A DNA stretch of 64,000 nucleotides, from the NCBI GenBank assembly GCA_964403285.1, contig CAYOFG010000002.1:27510-91509 (forward strand), in the 5' to 3' direction. The position numbers were made by a program, and so were the translations under genes. Source of the DNA: WVXT01 sp964403285. GTDB lineage: Bacteria > UBA6262 > WVXT01. The notes below the pieces were generated by a model. It searched no databases. It was given only the letters and a program-made list of their open reading frames with translations, and was not told where the DNA came from. This document shows, piece after piece, positions 8,894 to 17,748 of this stretch. The stretch's first letter is position 1. Every line of letters starts with the position of its first letter.

Positions 8894-9855
8894 ACACATT
8901 AATCACAGGAATTGCCGGTTTTACGGGAATCCATTTAGCAGAATACCTGTCGTCCCCGGATAGGCATAGCGACAATATAGATCTGTATGGCATTGATATT
9001 ATAAGAGAGCTCGGCGAAGATGCCCAGCGCGTCTTAGAAAAAGTAGAGGTCCTCACTTGTGACATCCTGGATAAAGAAGAAACGAAAAATACTTTAGAGG
9101 AGATTGAACCCGATAGAATTTTTCACTTAGCAGGTTTGACCTTTGACCCAGATTCCCATCAGTCTCCGGAAAGATTCTATTCTACAAATGTTTTCGGGAC
9201 TATCAACTTACTGGAGGGAGTTAAAGAACTGGGAATTAATCCCCTAATCCATATTGCTTGCTCCAGTGCTGAATATGGCTTGATACTGGAAAATGAGAAT
9301 CCGGTTATGGAAACTAACCATTTCCGGCCGATAAGCCCGTACGGAATAAGTAAACTTGCTCAAGATATGGTGGGATATCAATATTACAAAAATTATGGAT
9401 TAAGAATTGTTCGCACAAGAACTTTTAATATCACGGGACCGAGAGAGAAGGGAAATTTTGTATGTTCCAACTTTGCTCGCCAAATAGCGCTGATTGAAAA
9501 GGGTAAACAAGAAGCGACAATTTATGTCGGTAACTTAGATAGTAAGAGAGATTTTGTGGATATTAGAGACGTGGTGAAGGCCTATTGGCTGGCAGTGGAC
9601 AAAGGAATTTCAGGAGAAGTTTATAACCTTTGTTCAGGAAAGGCATATTCAATAGGCGAGATGTTAAACATTTTGTTACAGATGACAAAAGAGAATATAA
9701 TTATTAAGCAGGATGCTGAAAGAATGCGGCCATCCGACATTCCTTTACAGGTTGGCAGCTTCCAGAAATTTCACAAACAAACGGGCTGGGAACCTATCAT
9801 ATCTCTGCAAGAGACATTAAAGGATTTGCTCAACTATTGGCGAAGAAAAGTCTAA
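8890..9855 (+). CDS. NAD-dependent epimerase/dehydratase, RMD-like (GDP-4-keto-6-deoxymannose reductase type)
   Basis: A 321-residue extended short-chain dehydrogenase. It has the N-terminal nucleotide-binding TGIAGFTGIHLAEYL, the catalytic Ser in HIACSSAEYG, and the Tyr-x3-Lys pair in SPYGISKLAQ. The closest recognisable pattern is RMD, which reduces GDP-4-keto-6-deoxy-D-mannose to GDP-D-rhamnose, using the product of a 4,6-dehydratase such as the next gene may provide. It overlaps the upstream glycosyltransferase by 4 bases (ATGA). The SDR family is certain; the exact reaction is inferred from pattern and neighbours. Confidence 0.8.
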   Translation: MNTLITGIAGFTGIHLAEYLSSPDRHSDNIDLYGIDIIRELGEDAQRVLEKVEVLTCDILDKEETKNTLEEIEPDRIFHLAGLTFDPDSHQSPERFYSTNVFGTINLLEGVKELGINPLIHIACSSAEYGLILENENPVMETNHFRPISPYGISKLAQDMVGYQYYKNYGLRIVRTRTFNITGPREKGNFVCSNFARQIALIEKGKQEATIYVGNLDSKRDFVDIRDVVKAYWLAVDKGISGEVYNLCSGKAYSIGEMLNILLQMTKENIIIKQDAERMRPSDIPLQVGSFQKFHKQTGWEPIISLQETLKDLLNYWRRKV

Positions 9856-9875
9856 TAAACAAGGGGAAAGAATTT

Positions 9876-10865
9876 ATGGACTGGAAACGAAAAACTGTTC
9901 TTGTAACTGGAGCTGGTGGATTTATTGGTAGCCATTTAACGGAAAAGTTAGTTGACTTAGGAGCGAAAGTCAAAGCTTTTGTCCGTTACAACTCCCGTAA
10001 CGATTGGGGCTTAATACAAACTTTGCCTTCAGGTACGAAAGAGAAAATGGAAGTGATTATGGGTGATTTAAGAGATTCCGAAACCGTCAAAAGCGTGATG
10101 CAGGATGTTAATGTAGTTTTCCATCTGGGAGCTTTAATCGCTATTCCTTACTCCTATATTCATCCCAGAGAAGTGGTGGAAACGAATATTATGGGAACCT
10201 TAAATATTTTAAATGCGGCAAAAGAATACAAACCGGAAAAAATAATCCATACTTCTACGAGTGAAGTTTATGGAACAGCTCAATACGTACCCATTGACGA
10301 GAAACATCCCCTGCAAGGGCAATCGCCGTATTCAGCCAGTAAAATAGGTGCGGATAAGCTTGCGGAAAGTTTTTACAGGTCGTATGACCTGCCAATCAAT
10401 ACATTAAGACCATTTAACACTTATGGCCCACGACAGTCGGCAAGAGCGGTCGTTCCCACAATTATCACTCAAGCGCTGGCGCAAAACAAGGTTTTCCTTG
10501 GGTCTTTAGAGCCGACCAGGGATTTATCTTACGTTGACGATATAGTTGATGGCTTTATTAAAGCAGCGGAATCGGAAAAGTCTATTGGCGAAGTTATCAA
10601 TATCGGTTCCGGTTTTGAGATTTCCATAAAGGATTTAGCAGATAAGATAATTTCCTTGATAGGAAAAAAGATAAAGATAATTTCCGATCCTGGACGGATA
10701 AGACCACCAAAAAGCGAAGTGGAAAGATTAATGGCTGATAATTCTAAGGCAAAAGAGTTACTCGGTTGGAAACCCAAGGTTTCCTTGGACGAGGGTTTAA
10801 GAAAGACTGTGGACTGGTTTTCAAAATTTCAAAACAGATATAGACCAGATATCTACACCATTTAG
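9876..10865 (+). CDS. NAD-dependent sugar 4,6-dehydratase (LegB/GMD-like SDR)
   Basis: About 329 residues. An N-terminal Rossmann motif TGAGGFIGSHLTEKL, the S-T-S-E-V-Y-G strand and catalytic Y-S-A-S-K (PYSASKIGADK) mark an extended SDR. The segment FVRYNSRNDWG after the second strand resembles the YNS-x-N-x-WG signature of LegB-type NAD-dependent 4,6-dehydratases, so a nucleotide-sugar 4,6-dehydratase is likely. ATG at 9876 is chosen over an upstream in-frame start inside the preceding gene because AGGGGAAAG sits just before it. It is followed after 8 bases by a nucleotidyltransferase. Substrate (GDP-mannose or a UDP-sugar) not resolved. Confidence 0.8.
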   Translation: MDWKRKTVLVTGAGGFIGSHLTEKLVDLGAKVKAFVRYNSRNDWGLIQTLPSGTKEKMEVIMGDLRDSETVKSVMQDVNVVFHLGALIAIPYSYIHPREVVETNIMGTLNILNAAKEYKPEKIIHTSTSEVYGTAQYVPIDEKHPLQGQSPYSASKIGADKLAESFYRSYDLPINTLRPFNTYGPRQSARAVVPTIITQALAQNKVFLGSLEPTRDLSYVDDIVDGFIKAAESEKSIGEVINIGSGFEISIKDLADKIISLIGKKIKIISDPGRIRPPKSEVERLMADNSKAKELLGWKPKVSLDEGLRKTVDWFSKFQNRYRPDIYTI

Positions 10866-10873
10866 GGGGGAAT

Positions 10874-11587
10874 ATGGACGCAATTATCCTCGCAGGAGGC
10901 AAAGGAACGAGATTGGCACCATACACAACGATTTTCCCCAAACCATTAATGCCCATAGGAGATGTGCCTATTCTGGACGTAGTTTTGCGGCAATTGAAGG
11001 GTTATGGATTTACCAAGGTAATTATTGCAGTAGGTTATCTGGCGGAACTTCTGGAGACCTATTTTGGGAACGGAAGCAAATATGGAATCGACATTCAATA
11101 TTCGCGCGAAAGTAAACCTCTGGGAACAGCAGGGCCTCTTTCTCTAATTGAGAATTTAACGAATCCCTTCCTGGTTATGAACGGGGATATTTTGACGGCG
11201 CTTAATTATTCTACGCTTATCAATTATCATAAAAAGAAAGAGGCTATAGCCACAATTGCTATGCATAAGAGAACAGTTGATGTTGATTTTGGCGTCATTG
11301 AATTAAATTCGGATAGTGAAATTACCAATTACATTGAGAAGCCTAACTTAAATTATCTGGTGAGTATGGGGATTTATATCTTTGACACCAAGGTTCTGAA
11401 GTATATCAAGACGGATGAGAAATTAGATTTCCCGGATTTAGTAAGAAAGTTACTGAAAAATAACGAAAAGGTCATTGGCTACCCAAGTGAAGACTACTGG
11501 TTAGATATCGGCCGCCATGATGATTATGAAAAAGCCATTGCCGAGTTTGAAAAAAATAAAAAGAAATTTCTGCCCGGTCAGTTTTAG
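10874..11587 (+). CDS. Sugar-phosphate nucleotidyltransferase (mannose-1-P guanylyltransferase type)
   Basis: A 237-residue nucleotidyltransferase. It opens with AIILAGGKGTRLAPYT and FPKPLMPIGDVPILD, the nucleotide- and metal-binding signature of the RfbA/GlmU/GTP-mannose pyrophosphorylase superfamily, with VMNGDIL as the metal-binding Asp region and a terminal WLDIGRHDDYEKA. It transfers a nucleotide to a sugar 1-phosphate. The single-domain, about 240-residue form is that of short mannose-1-phosphate guanylyltransferase-like enzymes, which would supply GDP-mannose to the AlgD- and RMD-like enzymes here; that specificity is inferred. The start is ATG after GGGGGGAAT. Confidence 0.85.
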   Translation: MDAIILAGGKGTRLAPYTTIFPKPLMPIGDVPILDVVLRQLKGYGFTKVIIAVGYLAELLETYFGNGSKYGIDIQYSRESKPLGTAGPLSLIENLTNPFLVMNGDILTALNYSTLINYHKKKEAIATIAMHKRTVDVDFGVIELNSDSEITNYIEKPNLNYLVSMGIYIFDTKVLKYIKTDEKLDFPDLVRKLLKNNEKVIGYPSEDYWLDIGRHDDYEKAIAEFEKNKKKFLPGQF

Positions 11588-11600
11588 GGATTGAAGGAAG

Positions 11601-12815
11601 ATGGAAACCACTCTCATAAGAGATATGGGAAAGAAAATCTATCACAAAATTCCTGCTTTTTTGCGCTGGTTTTTCTGGCCCATTAAGTTAGCATTTAAAC
11701 TTATCAATATCTCTAAATTGGATCTATGGATTATGAGTGGAGAAGAAATCACCAGCTACCAGAAGCTTTCCATTATTTACGCTGGTGAGGAAATCAATAG
11801 AAATTACTTTGCAAAGCTCGCTTACGATAAATCTTTTAGTGAAAATTACCTAGGAAAAGTGTGGCTTTGGAAAATTTTCAAAGTAATTAGGGAAAAAGGT
11901 CATAATTACTCCTTAATGGTGGTTGCAGTGGATGGACCTTTCTGCACATTATTTGGAAGCGGGACCTATTTTAATATTCCATTCTGGGTGTCGAGTTTAA
12001 CCAATATTTCTGCGGACAGTTCTTTGCTTACAAAAAGTGATAGTGCTAAGACCGACATAAGGAAAATAAGAAATAGCAAGCTTTCCTCTGAAATAACACA
12101 AGACCGCTCTCAGTTTGATAACTTCTATTACAATATGTACAGGCCTTATATTGCTGCGGCCCATGGGGCTCGAGCTATCATCGTGGAACATGATTGTATG
12201 AAAAACGAGTTTAAAAATAATGAGTTACTTCTCATCAAGAAAGGAAACGAATATATAGCAGGAACCCTGCTGGTTTATAAAAAAAGGCAATGCCGTCTTG
12301 TATATATGGGCGTAAAAGGTGGCAATTTTGATTATGTCAAAGATGGTGCCGTGGGTGCCATATTCCATTACGCAATTCATCGGTTCAAAGAAAAGGGCTA
12401 TAAAGAAGTAGACTTTGGAGGTTCAAGAGCGTTCTTGAAAGACGGGGTGTTGCATTACAAGAAGAAGAGGGGTGCTTCGCGAATTTCTTATAGCTCTTGG
12501 CATGGTGGAATCTTTTTTGTTGAGCTATTAACCAACACGCCCGGATTGAAGGCGTTCCTCTTAAATAATCCCTTCATTTTTGTAGATAAGAGAAAAATCA
12601 ACGGGGCGGTATTTGTTGATTGCGACCGTGGATTTTCCCAGGAAGAAATAGGCAGAATCTATAAAGATTATTACTTTGACGGTATGTCTAATCTTTATAT
12701 TTATCACTTTGGAGATAATAGTAAGCGTCTACACGAGATACCAACATTACAATTCTCAGATAGAGACAGAGTAAGATTCTGCGCAGCAGAGAAATTATTT
12801 AGAAAAGACCGGTAA
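11601..12815 (+). CDS. FemAB/GNAT-like acyl- or aminoacyl-transferase
   Basis: A 404-residue cytoplasmic protein. The centre and C-terminal half contain AGTLLVYKKRQCRLVYMGVK, then GAVGAIFHYAIHRFKEKGYK and VDFGGSRAFLKDGVLHYKKK. This is the arrangement of FemAB/CelD-type double GNAT proteins that occur in exopolysaccharide loci: a beta-strand pair, an amphipathic helix, then a D-F-G-G-S strand and the K-K-K region. It may attach an acyl or amino acid group to a lipid-linked sugar. It starts with ATG 13 bases after the nucleotidyltransferase. The fold assignment is by eye and moderate; no catalytic residue is claimed. Confidence 0.55.
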   Translation: METTLIRDMGKKIYHKIPAFLRWFFWPIKLAFKLINISKLDLWIMSGEEITSYQKLSIIYAGEEINRNYFAKLAYDKSFSENYLGKVWLWKIFKVIREKGHNYSLMVVAVDGPFCTLFGSGTYFNIPFWVSSLTNISADSSLLTKSDSAKTDIRKIRNSKLSSEITQDRSQFDNFYYNMYRPYIAAAHGARAIIVEHDCMKNEFKNNELLLIKKGNEYIAGTLLVYKKRQCRLVYMGVKGGNFDYVKDGAVGAIFHYAIHRFKEKGYKEVDFGGSRAFLKDGVLHYKKKRGASRISYSSWHGGIFFVELLTNTPGLKAFLLNNPFIFVDKRKINGAVFVDCDRGFSQEEIGRIYKDYYFDGMSNLYIYHFGDNSKRLHEIPTLQFSDRDRVRFCAAEKLFRKDR

Positions 12816-12873
12816 CCATGGCAATGGAGAAAGGATTGAAAAATCCTATCTAACACACCATAGGAAGAAGAGA

Positions 12874-13593
12874 TTGAGAATGTATATCAACCCCGAAAAA
12901 TGTATTGGCTGTATGGAATGTATACCCTATTGTCCTGCGGGGGCAATAATAGCAACAGGAAACAAGTGTATAGTTGCTGAAGGTAGATGCTTTGAATGTT
13001 ATGTTTGCCTTACATCGGGAATTTGTCCTGTAGATGCTTTTGAGAAAATCCCATTGAAATGGCCGAGAATACTAAGACATATCTTTAGTTCAGTGGCGAT
13101 GATTCACAAAGGTACGGGAATAGACGGGAGAGGAACTGCGGAAATGAAGACTAACGACGTTACCGGACGTTATCGTCACGGCGAGGTAGGGTTTACAGTG
13201 GATGTGGGGAGACCAGGCATAGGCACGACTTTTGAGGATATAGAAAAAATTTCTATGGCAGTTGCCAGAGTAGGTGTTGCATTTGAACAGATGAACCCGC
13301 TCACAAAGTTTATGAAGGATAAAGTTAAAGGGATACTTAGAGATGATATAAAAAGAGAGCGAATCCTCTCATGTGTATTAGAATTCAAAACTGAGGATAC
13401 TAAGACAGTCTCTGTTATAAATACTCTTAGGGAGGTTTCTAAGTTAGTTAATACAGTTTTTAGTGTGGGTTGTATTTGCAGGTGCAGACCTGATGGCACG
13501 ATACCTGTTAAAAATATGTTAGACGAAGCTGGCATCTTCTATCGACCAAACGGTAAGATTAACATTGGGCTGGGACGGCCATTGGCTCCTTAA
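12874..13593 (+). CDS. 2x[4Fe-4S] ferredoxin-domain protein, 6-hydroxynicotinate reductase-like middle region
   Basis: A 239-residue protein. Two iron-sulfur motifs lie at the N-terminus: CIGCMECIPYCP (about residues 10-21), and CFECYVCLTSGICP, whose last spacing is four rather than three residues. After them come the T-N-D-V-T-G-R-Y-R-H-G-E motif and V-D-V-G-R-P-G-I-G-T, which I associate with the non-catalytic part of 6-hydroxynicotinate reductase-type proteins. It is 15 bases upstream of a Cys-rich protein gene; the two probably work together in electron transfer. TTG at 12874 has the better spacing to AGGAAG; ATG at 12880 is the alternative. The gene is out of place in a glycan locus. Function unknown. 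Confidence 0.7.
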   Translation: MRMYINPEKCIGCMECIPYCPAGAIIATGNKCIVAEGRCFECYVCLTSGICPVDAFEKIPLKWPRILRHIFSSVAMIHKGTGIDGRGTAEMKTNDVTGRYRHGEVGFTVDVGRPGIGTTFEDIEKISMAVARVGVAFEQMNPLTKFMKDKVKGILRDDIKRERILSCVLEFKTEDTKTVSVINTLREVSKLVNTVFSVGCICRCRPDGTIPVKNMLDEAGIFYRPNGKINIGLGRPLAP

Positions 13594-13608
13594 CAAGGAA
13601 GGATATTT

Positions 13609-14256
13609 ATGACACACACATTGCATCGACAGGGAAGCGTAGAATCGCTAAAAGAGGATTATGTTGTACTTGTTATGGGAGAAGATATTCCCTTTGATAT
13701 ATATAGGAGGCGCCTGCAAAAAAGATTTCCTTATATCTATGAAATGGTTAAGAAAGTCCTTCTAAACTTCGGAATTCTTAAGCTACTAAGGATTATTAGA
13801 AAAGCCAAGCCAACCGGGTCTTACAGAAGCCCCGTGTTTAATAACAAGAAAGAATTAACCAGTTATCTGAAAGAGTTAAAAGAAAGAAACATGGGAAAGT
13901 CTGTGGTCGTCTCCGGACTCTTTGACGAAGTTAACGATTGCCTGAAGGAGTTAAACTTATCTCCACATACTGTTCAATTCTCCCTGGGAACCTTTGGCAA
14001 AAAAGAGCTATTACCAAATAAAGAGATTCTGGAGATAACTACTATGTGCGGCCACCATATGATATCGCCAGGACTAGTAGAAAAACTGGCAAACGATATA
14101 AAGAATGGAAGTATATCCCTCGAGGAAGCAACAGAAGTGATGAGTGAACAATGTGTTTGCGGGGTGTTTAACAAAGAGCGAACCTGTAAACTAATGGAAA
14201 CCCTGGTGAGTAAGTTATATTCACTTTCATTGAGCAAGACGGGAATGGCTTATTGA
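13609..14256 (+). CDS. Conserved Cys-rich protein of unknown function
   Basis: A 215-residue protein that I do not recognise by function. The C-terminal third holds a conserved-looking metal- or cluster-binding pattern: TTMCGHHMISP (about residues 144-154), then QCVCGVFNKERTCKL (about 183-197). That gives four Cys and two adjacent His. The N-terminal half is basic and without motifs. It lies between the ferredoxin-like gene and a methyltransferase, with short gaps, so it is probably a partner in the same redox step. A binding role for a metal or FeS cluster is inferred only from the Cys/His pattern. Confidence 0.7.
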   Translation: MTHTLHRQGSVESLKEDYVVLVMGEDIPFDIYRRRLQKRFPYIYEMVKKVLLNFGILKLLRIIRKAKPTGSYRSPVFNNKKELTSYLKELKERNMGKSVVVSGLFDEVNDCLKELNLSPHTVQFSLGTFGKKELLPNKEILEITTMCGHHMISPGLVEKLANDIKNGSISLEEATEVMSEQCVCGVFNKERTCKLMETLVSKLYSLSLSKTGMAY

Positions 14257-14274
14257 ATTTATGTGGAGATTTGG

Positions 14275-15129
14275 ATGTTGTTAAAAGAAAAAACAAAAAA
14301 AGTTAAGGAAAAAGAATACTTTCATAAATTATTTTCCAATCAGAGTAATATAGATTATTGGGAATCCATTTATGTCCGACAGGATTTCTCCGGAGTCTGT
14401 CTCAGGAGGAGAATGGCCCAGGCATTATCATGGTTAGATAACACAAATTTACCCCAAAATTCCAAAATTTTGGATGTTGGGTGCGGTGCGGGTGTGATGG
14501 CTAAGGAAGCTGCAAATAGAGGCTATGAAATTTTCGGAATGGACTACTCTTATAATATGATTAAAAAAGCTAAAACCATCTGTAACGTAAGTACAAAATC
14601 CGGAATAATATTTTTCCAAGGAGATATAGAATCTTTGCCATTCAAAAGTTCAGTTTTTGATATGGTGTTGTGTTTGGGCGTAATTTCATATTTAAAATCC
14701 GAAAATAAAGCACTACATGAACTGTCAAGAGTTCTAAAACCTGACGGGACTTTGATTCTGAGTATCCTAAATAAATTTTCCTTAGCAAAGTTTCTGGACA
14801 TATCAGTTCCTGTAAAACGAAGACTCCAAAGGATAGCGAGTAATAGAATTATGTCCTGGAAAAAGGAAACAGAAATCAAAAAAAGTGACTCTCCCATAAA
14901 AAGCTACTTTATTCCCAGTTTAAGAAAGGCACTGAAAACTGCTGGGTTTACAGAATTAGATTGCATAGCGGTTCAATACGGGCCGTTGACATTTTTTGGT
15001 CGAAAGGTTTTTCCCGATGAGTTTAACATAAATATAACTAATTTTTTAGAAAAATTTTCAAATATCCCTGTTATTATGTTTCTGGGGAATATGTGCTTAT
15101 TTAGATTGAAAAAAGTGGTAGGAAAATAG
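14275..15129 (+). CDS. SAM-dependent class I methyltransferase
   Basis: About 284 residues. Motif I is ILDVGCGAGVMAKEA (SAM-binding Gly-rich loop), followed by the acidic end of strand two in FGMDYS, F-F-Q-G-D-I-E-S-L-P-F as motif II/post-I, and V-L-K-P-D-G-T-L as motif III. These define a class I Rossmann methyltransferase. ATG at 14275 is preferred because GGAG lies 6 bases upstream; GTG at 14263 is possible. It is the third gene of the ferredoxin/Cys-rich/CapK/dehydrogenase cassette. The acceptor is unknown; it may methylate a sugar or a small molecule activated by the CapK-like ligase. Confidence 0.85.
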   Translation: MLLKEKTKKVKEKEYFHKLFSNQSNIDYWESIYVRQDFSGVCLRRRMAQALSWLDNTNLPQNSKILDVGCGAGVMAKEAANRGYEIFGMDYSYNMIKKAKTICNVSTKSGIIFFQGDIESLPFKSSVFDMVLCLGVISYLKSENKALHELSRVLKPDGTLILSILNKFSLAKFLDISVPVKRRLQRIASNRIMSWKKETEIKKSDSPIKSYFIPSLRKALKTAGFTELDCIAVQYGPLTFFGRKVFPDEFNINITNFLEKFSNIPVIMFLGNMCLFRLKKVVGK

Positions 15130-15163
15130 AAAAAGGGCAATTCCCGGAAAAGGAGGATGAAAA

Positions 15164-16477
15164 TTGGCTATAGGAACTGCGCCTTGCCTTCTATATTATT
15201 TGTGGAAAGTAAGAAAGGCTAAACGACTTAATCCATCTGAACTCGAAGAGTTGCAAAACAGAAAATTAAGAGCCATAGTTAAACACGCTTACAGAAATGT
15301 CCCTTATTACCATAAGTTATTCAATTCTGCCAAGGTAAGGCCGGAAGATATTAAGACAAAGGAGGACTTAGTCAAAATACCAATAACTACCAAAAAAATG
15401 CTACAGGAACTACCTATCAACCAGCGAGTTTCCCGTGGCGTAGACATAAATAAATGTATAAAGTGCAGGACAAGTGGCTCTACGGGAGAACCTCTGGATA
15501 TATTTCTTAGCAAGAAAGAGTTGTGTTATAGAATTGCTATGCAAACCAGAGTCTACGGATTCAATTTAGCAGAGAAAAAAGTAAACATACTTGACAGCAC
15601 GCCTCTTCCTGCAGAAGGGTCGCCAGCAACGATTTTTAGAAAACTCAAGCAATGTTTGAATCATCTGGGATTATGGAGGAGGTATTACTTTTCACTTTTC
15701 GAGGAACCTCACGAACTGGTATCAAAGTTATTAGAAATTAAACCTGATATTATAGAGACTCAGCCGTCGACGTTGAAGTTGATATCTGAATTTGTGAAGG
15801 AAAATAATGTCAGCGGGATTTCGCCTAAATCGATCTTCACCAGAGCAGAGCTGTTAAACAGAGAGGATAGAAAGCAAATAGAGACTGTATTTGGCGCCAA
15901 ATTAACTGACCTTTACGGTGCTGTTGAATTCGGCATCATTGCCTGGGAGTGCGAAAAACATTCAGGATATCACATTAACAGTGACATTGTGCTGGTGGAG
16001 GCATTAAGAGATAATCAGCAAGTTTACGGAGAAGAGGGGGAAATGGTCTGCACTGATTTGATTAATTATACGATGCCTTTCATAAGATACGCTGTGGAAG
16101 ATATAGTTACCCTGAGTAAAGAGGAACATAATTGCGGAAGTAATTTTCCCCTCATAAAGTTGATAGAGGGGAGGTCGAATGATTTCATAACTTTGCCTTC
16201 AGGCAAAATCATTTCTCCTATACCTCTCATAATTATCCTGGAGGAGATAGACGGAATTAGCCAATTCAGGCTGTTACAGGAAAACATAAACGCATTTGAT
16301 ATCCAAATAGTCAAGGGGCGTAATTTCAAAGAGACCATTATAGAGGAAGTGAAGCGTGCATTAAGAGAAATACTGGGCAGAAACACTCGGATTAGTGTAA
16401 ATATTGTGGATGAAATACCCAGAGAAAAATCGGGTAAGATACGGCCAATCGTGTCCAAGGTACCCATAAATCTTTAA
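15164..16477 (+). CDS. CapK-like / phenylacetate-CoA ligase family adenylate-forming enzyme
   Basis: A 437-residue member of the PaaK/CapK branch of ANL adenylate-forming enzymes. Visible features are the early VPYYHKLFN motif, the P-loop-like CRTSGSTGEPLDIF (phosphate-binding), the LTDLYGAVEFGIIAWEC region that closes the adenine site, and the C-terminal IPREKSGKIRPIV with its catalytic Lys. CapK homologues are common in capsule and exosortase-type loci, where they probably activate a carboxylate. TTG at 15164 follows GGAGGATGAAAA, a strong ribosome-binding site. The substrate is unknown; the adjacent amino acid dehydrogenase hints at an amino or keto acid. Confidence 0.8.
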   Translation: MAIGTAPCLLYYLWKVRKAKRLNPSELEELQNRKLRAIVKHAYRNVPYYHKLFNSAKVRPEDIKTKEDLVKIPITTKKMLQELPINQRVSRGVDINKCIKCRTSGSTGEPLDIFLSKKELCYRIAMQTRVYGFNLAEKKVNILDSTPLPAEGSPATIFRKLKQCLNHLGLWRRYYFSLFEEPHELVSKLLEIKPDIIETQPSTLKLISEFVKENNVSGISPKSIFTRAELLNREDRKQIETVFGAKLTDLYGAVEFGIIAWECEKHSGYHINSDIVLVEALRDNQQVYGEEGEMVCTDLINYTMPFIRYAVEDIVTLSKEEHNCGSNFPLIKLIEGRSNDFITLPSGKIISPIPLIIILEEIDGISQFRLLQENINAFDIQIVKGRNFKETIIEEVKRALREILGRNTRISVNIVDEIPREKSGKIRPIVSKVPINL

Positions 16478-16496
16478 GCGAAGTGAGGATTATTGG

Positions 16497-17714
16497 ATGA
16501 AAGACTTTAAAACTGAATTTGGTTCCCAGCTTATATGCAATATTATAGATAAGAAATTGGGTTTATTAGGATATATCGTCATAGATTCCGCGATCAACGG
16601 GCACGCATGTGGTGGGCTAAAGATGTTACCCGATGTTTCTATTCCTGAACTGCAAGGTCTGGCGAGAGTAATGACTTTAAAATTTAGTTTTTTGGGAATG
16701 AGAGAAGGTGGAGCAAAGGCAGGAATAATTGGCGACTCATCTATGCCGGGTGAAGAAAAACTGGCTTTACTTAGAACTTTTGCAGAGAGCGCAAGTCCCC
16801 TGTTGAAAACCCGTGCTTACGTTCCTGCCTCTGATATGGGAACCACCAATGAGGAGATAAGATATATGCTGGAGTCGATAGGCTTAAAAATACCTCCCAG
16901 TAAGGTTCACAGAAAAGAAGAAGGAGGCTTTTATACCGGTTTTTCCGTTTTTGCCGGAGCCCTGGCAGCTGCAAAGCATATAAATTTAGACTTATCTCAA
17001 TCTACCCTTGCCGTAGAAGGTTTTGGAAAGGTAGGAAGTTCTGTAGCTAAAGTTTTCTGGCAAAGAGGAACAAAGGTGGTTGCCATATCAACGTCCAACG
17101 GAGCAATATACGACCCTGAGGGGTTAGATATAGATGGGTTGATGCAGATAAAAAATGAGGTTGGAGACGACGTAGTAAATGTCTATGGAAAAGGGAAAAA
17201 AATTGAAAAAAGCGAATTACTCACGCTGGATGTAGATATATTATCCCCTTGCGCAAGACATCATAGTATTAATCTAGAAAACGTAGAAAAAATAAGAGCT
17301 AAGATTATTTGTGCTGGCGCTAACATTCCCGTGACTTCTGAAGCGGAGAGAGTTTTATATCGCGAGAAAAAATTATACCTTCCAGATTTCATCACAAATT
17401 GTGGAGGGATATTGGGGAGTAATATGGAAAACGCCGGGCTGAGTAATCAGTTCATTGAAAATTTTATCATTCAAGAAATCGGTAACAAAATATCAGAAAT
17501 AATCGAAGCTTCCAGGAAAAAGAATATGAGCCCTGTGGAATTTGCTGAAATGGAAGCAGAAGAAAAATTTGCATGGATAAGAACGAAATCCAAGGAAAAA
17601 ACGGTAAAAAACAGACTATTCAATATTGCTTTAAAAGTTTATAGAAAGAACTTAATACCGAAGTGGCTTGCTAAACTCTATGCGTCAAGACATTTTAGAA
17701 CAAGGTTGGGTTAA
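16497..17714 (+). CDS. Glu/Leu/Phe/Val dehydrogenase family enzyme
   Basis: A 405-residue oxidoreductase. GGLKMLPDVS and MREGGAKAGI carry the substrate- and catalysis-related Lys residues of the glutamate dehydrogenase superfamily, YVPASDMGT holds the catalytic Asp, and VEGFGKVGSSVAKVFWQRG is the NAD(P)-binding Rossmann loop. These enzymes interconvert an amino acid and a 2-oxo acid with release or uptake of ammonia. A C-terminal basic tail of about 40 residues (KNRLFNIALKVYRKN and beyond) is unusual for the family. It sits 19 bases after the CapK-like gene, which suggests a shared substrate. Amino acid specificity unknown. Confidence 0.85.
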   Translation: MKDFKTEFGSQLICNIIDKKLGLLGYIVIDSAINGHACGGLKMLPDVSIPELQGLARVMTLKFSFLGMREGGAKAGIIGDSSMPGEEKLALLRTFAESASPLLKTRAYVPASDMGTTNEEIRYMLESIGLKIPPSKVHRKEEGGFYTGFSVFAGALAAAKHINLDLSQSTLAVEGFGKVGSSVAKVFWQRGTKVVAISTSNGAIYDPEGLDIDGLMQIKNEVGDDVVNVYGKGKKIEKSELLTLDVDILSPCARHHSINLENVEKIRAKIICAGANIPVTSEAERVLYREKKLYLPDFITNCGGILGSNMENAGLSNQFIENFIIQEIGNKISEIIEASRKKNMSPVEFAEMEAEEKFAWIRTKSKEKTVKNRLFNIALKVYRKNLIPKWLAKLYASRHFRTRLG

Positions 17715-17748
17715 GCAAAGAACTGGTAATCAATAAGGAGCCAGGGAG

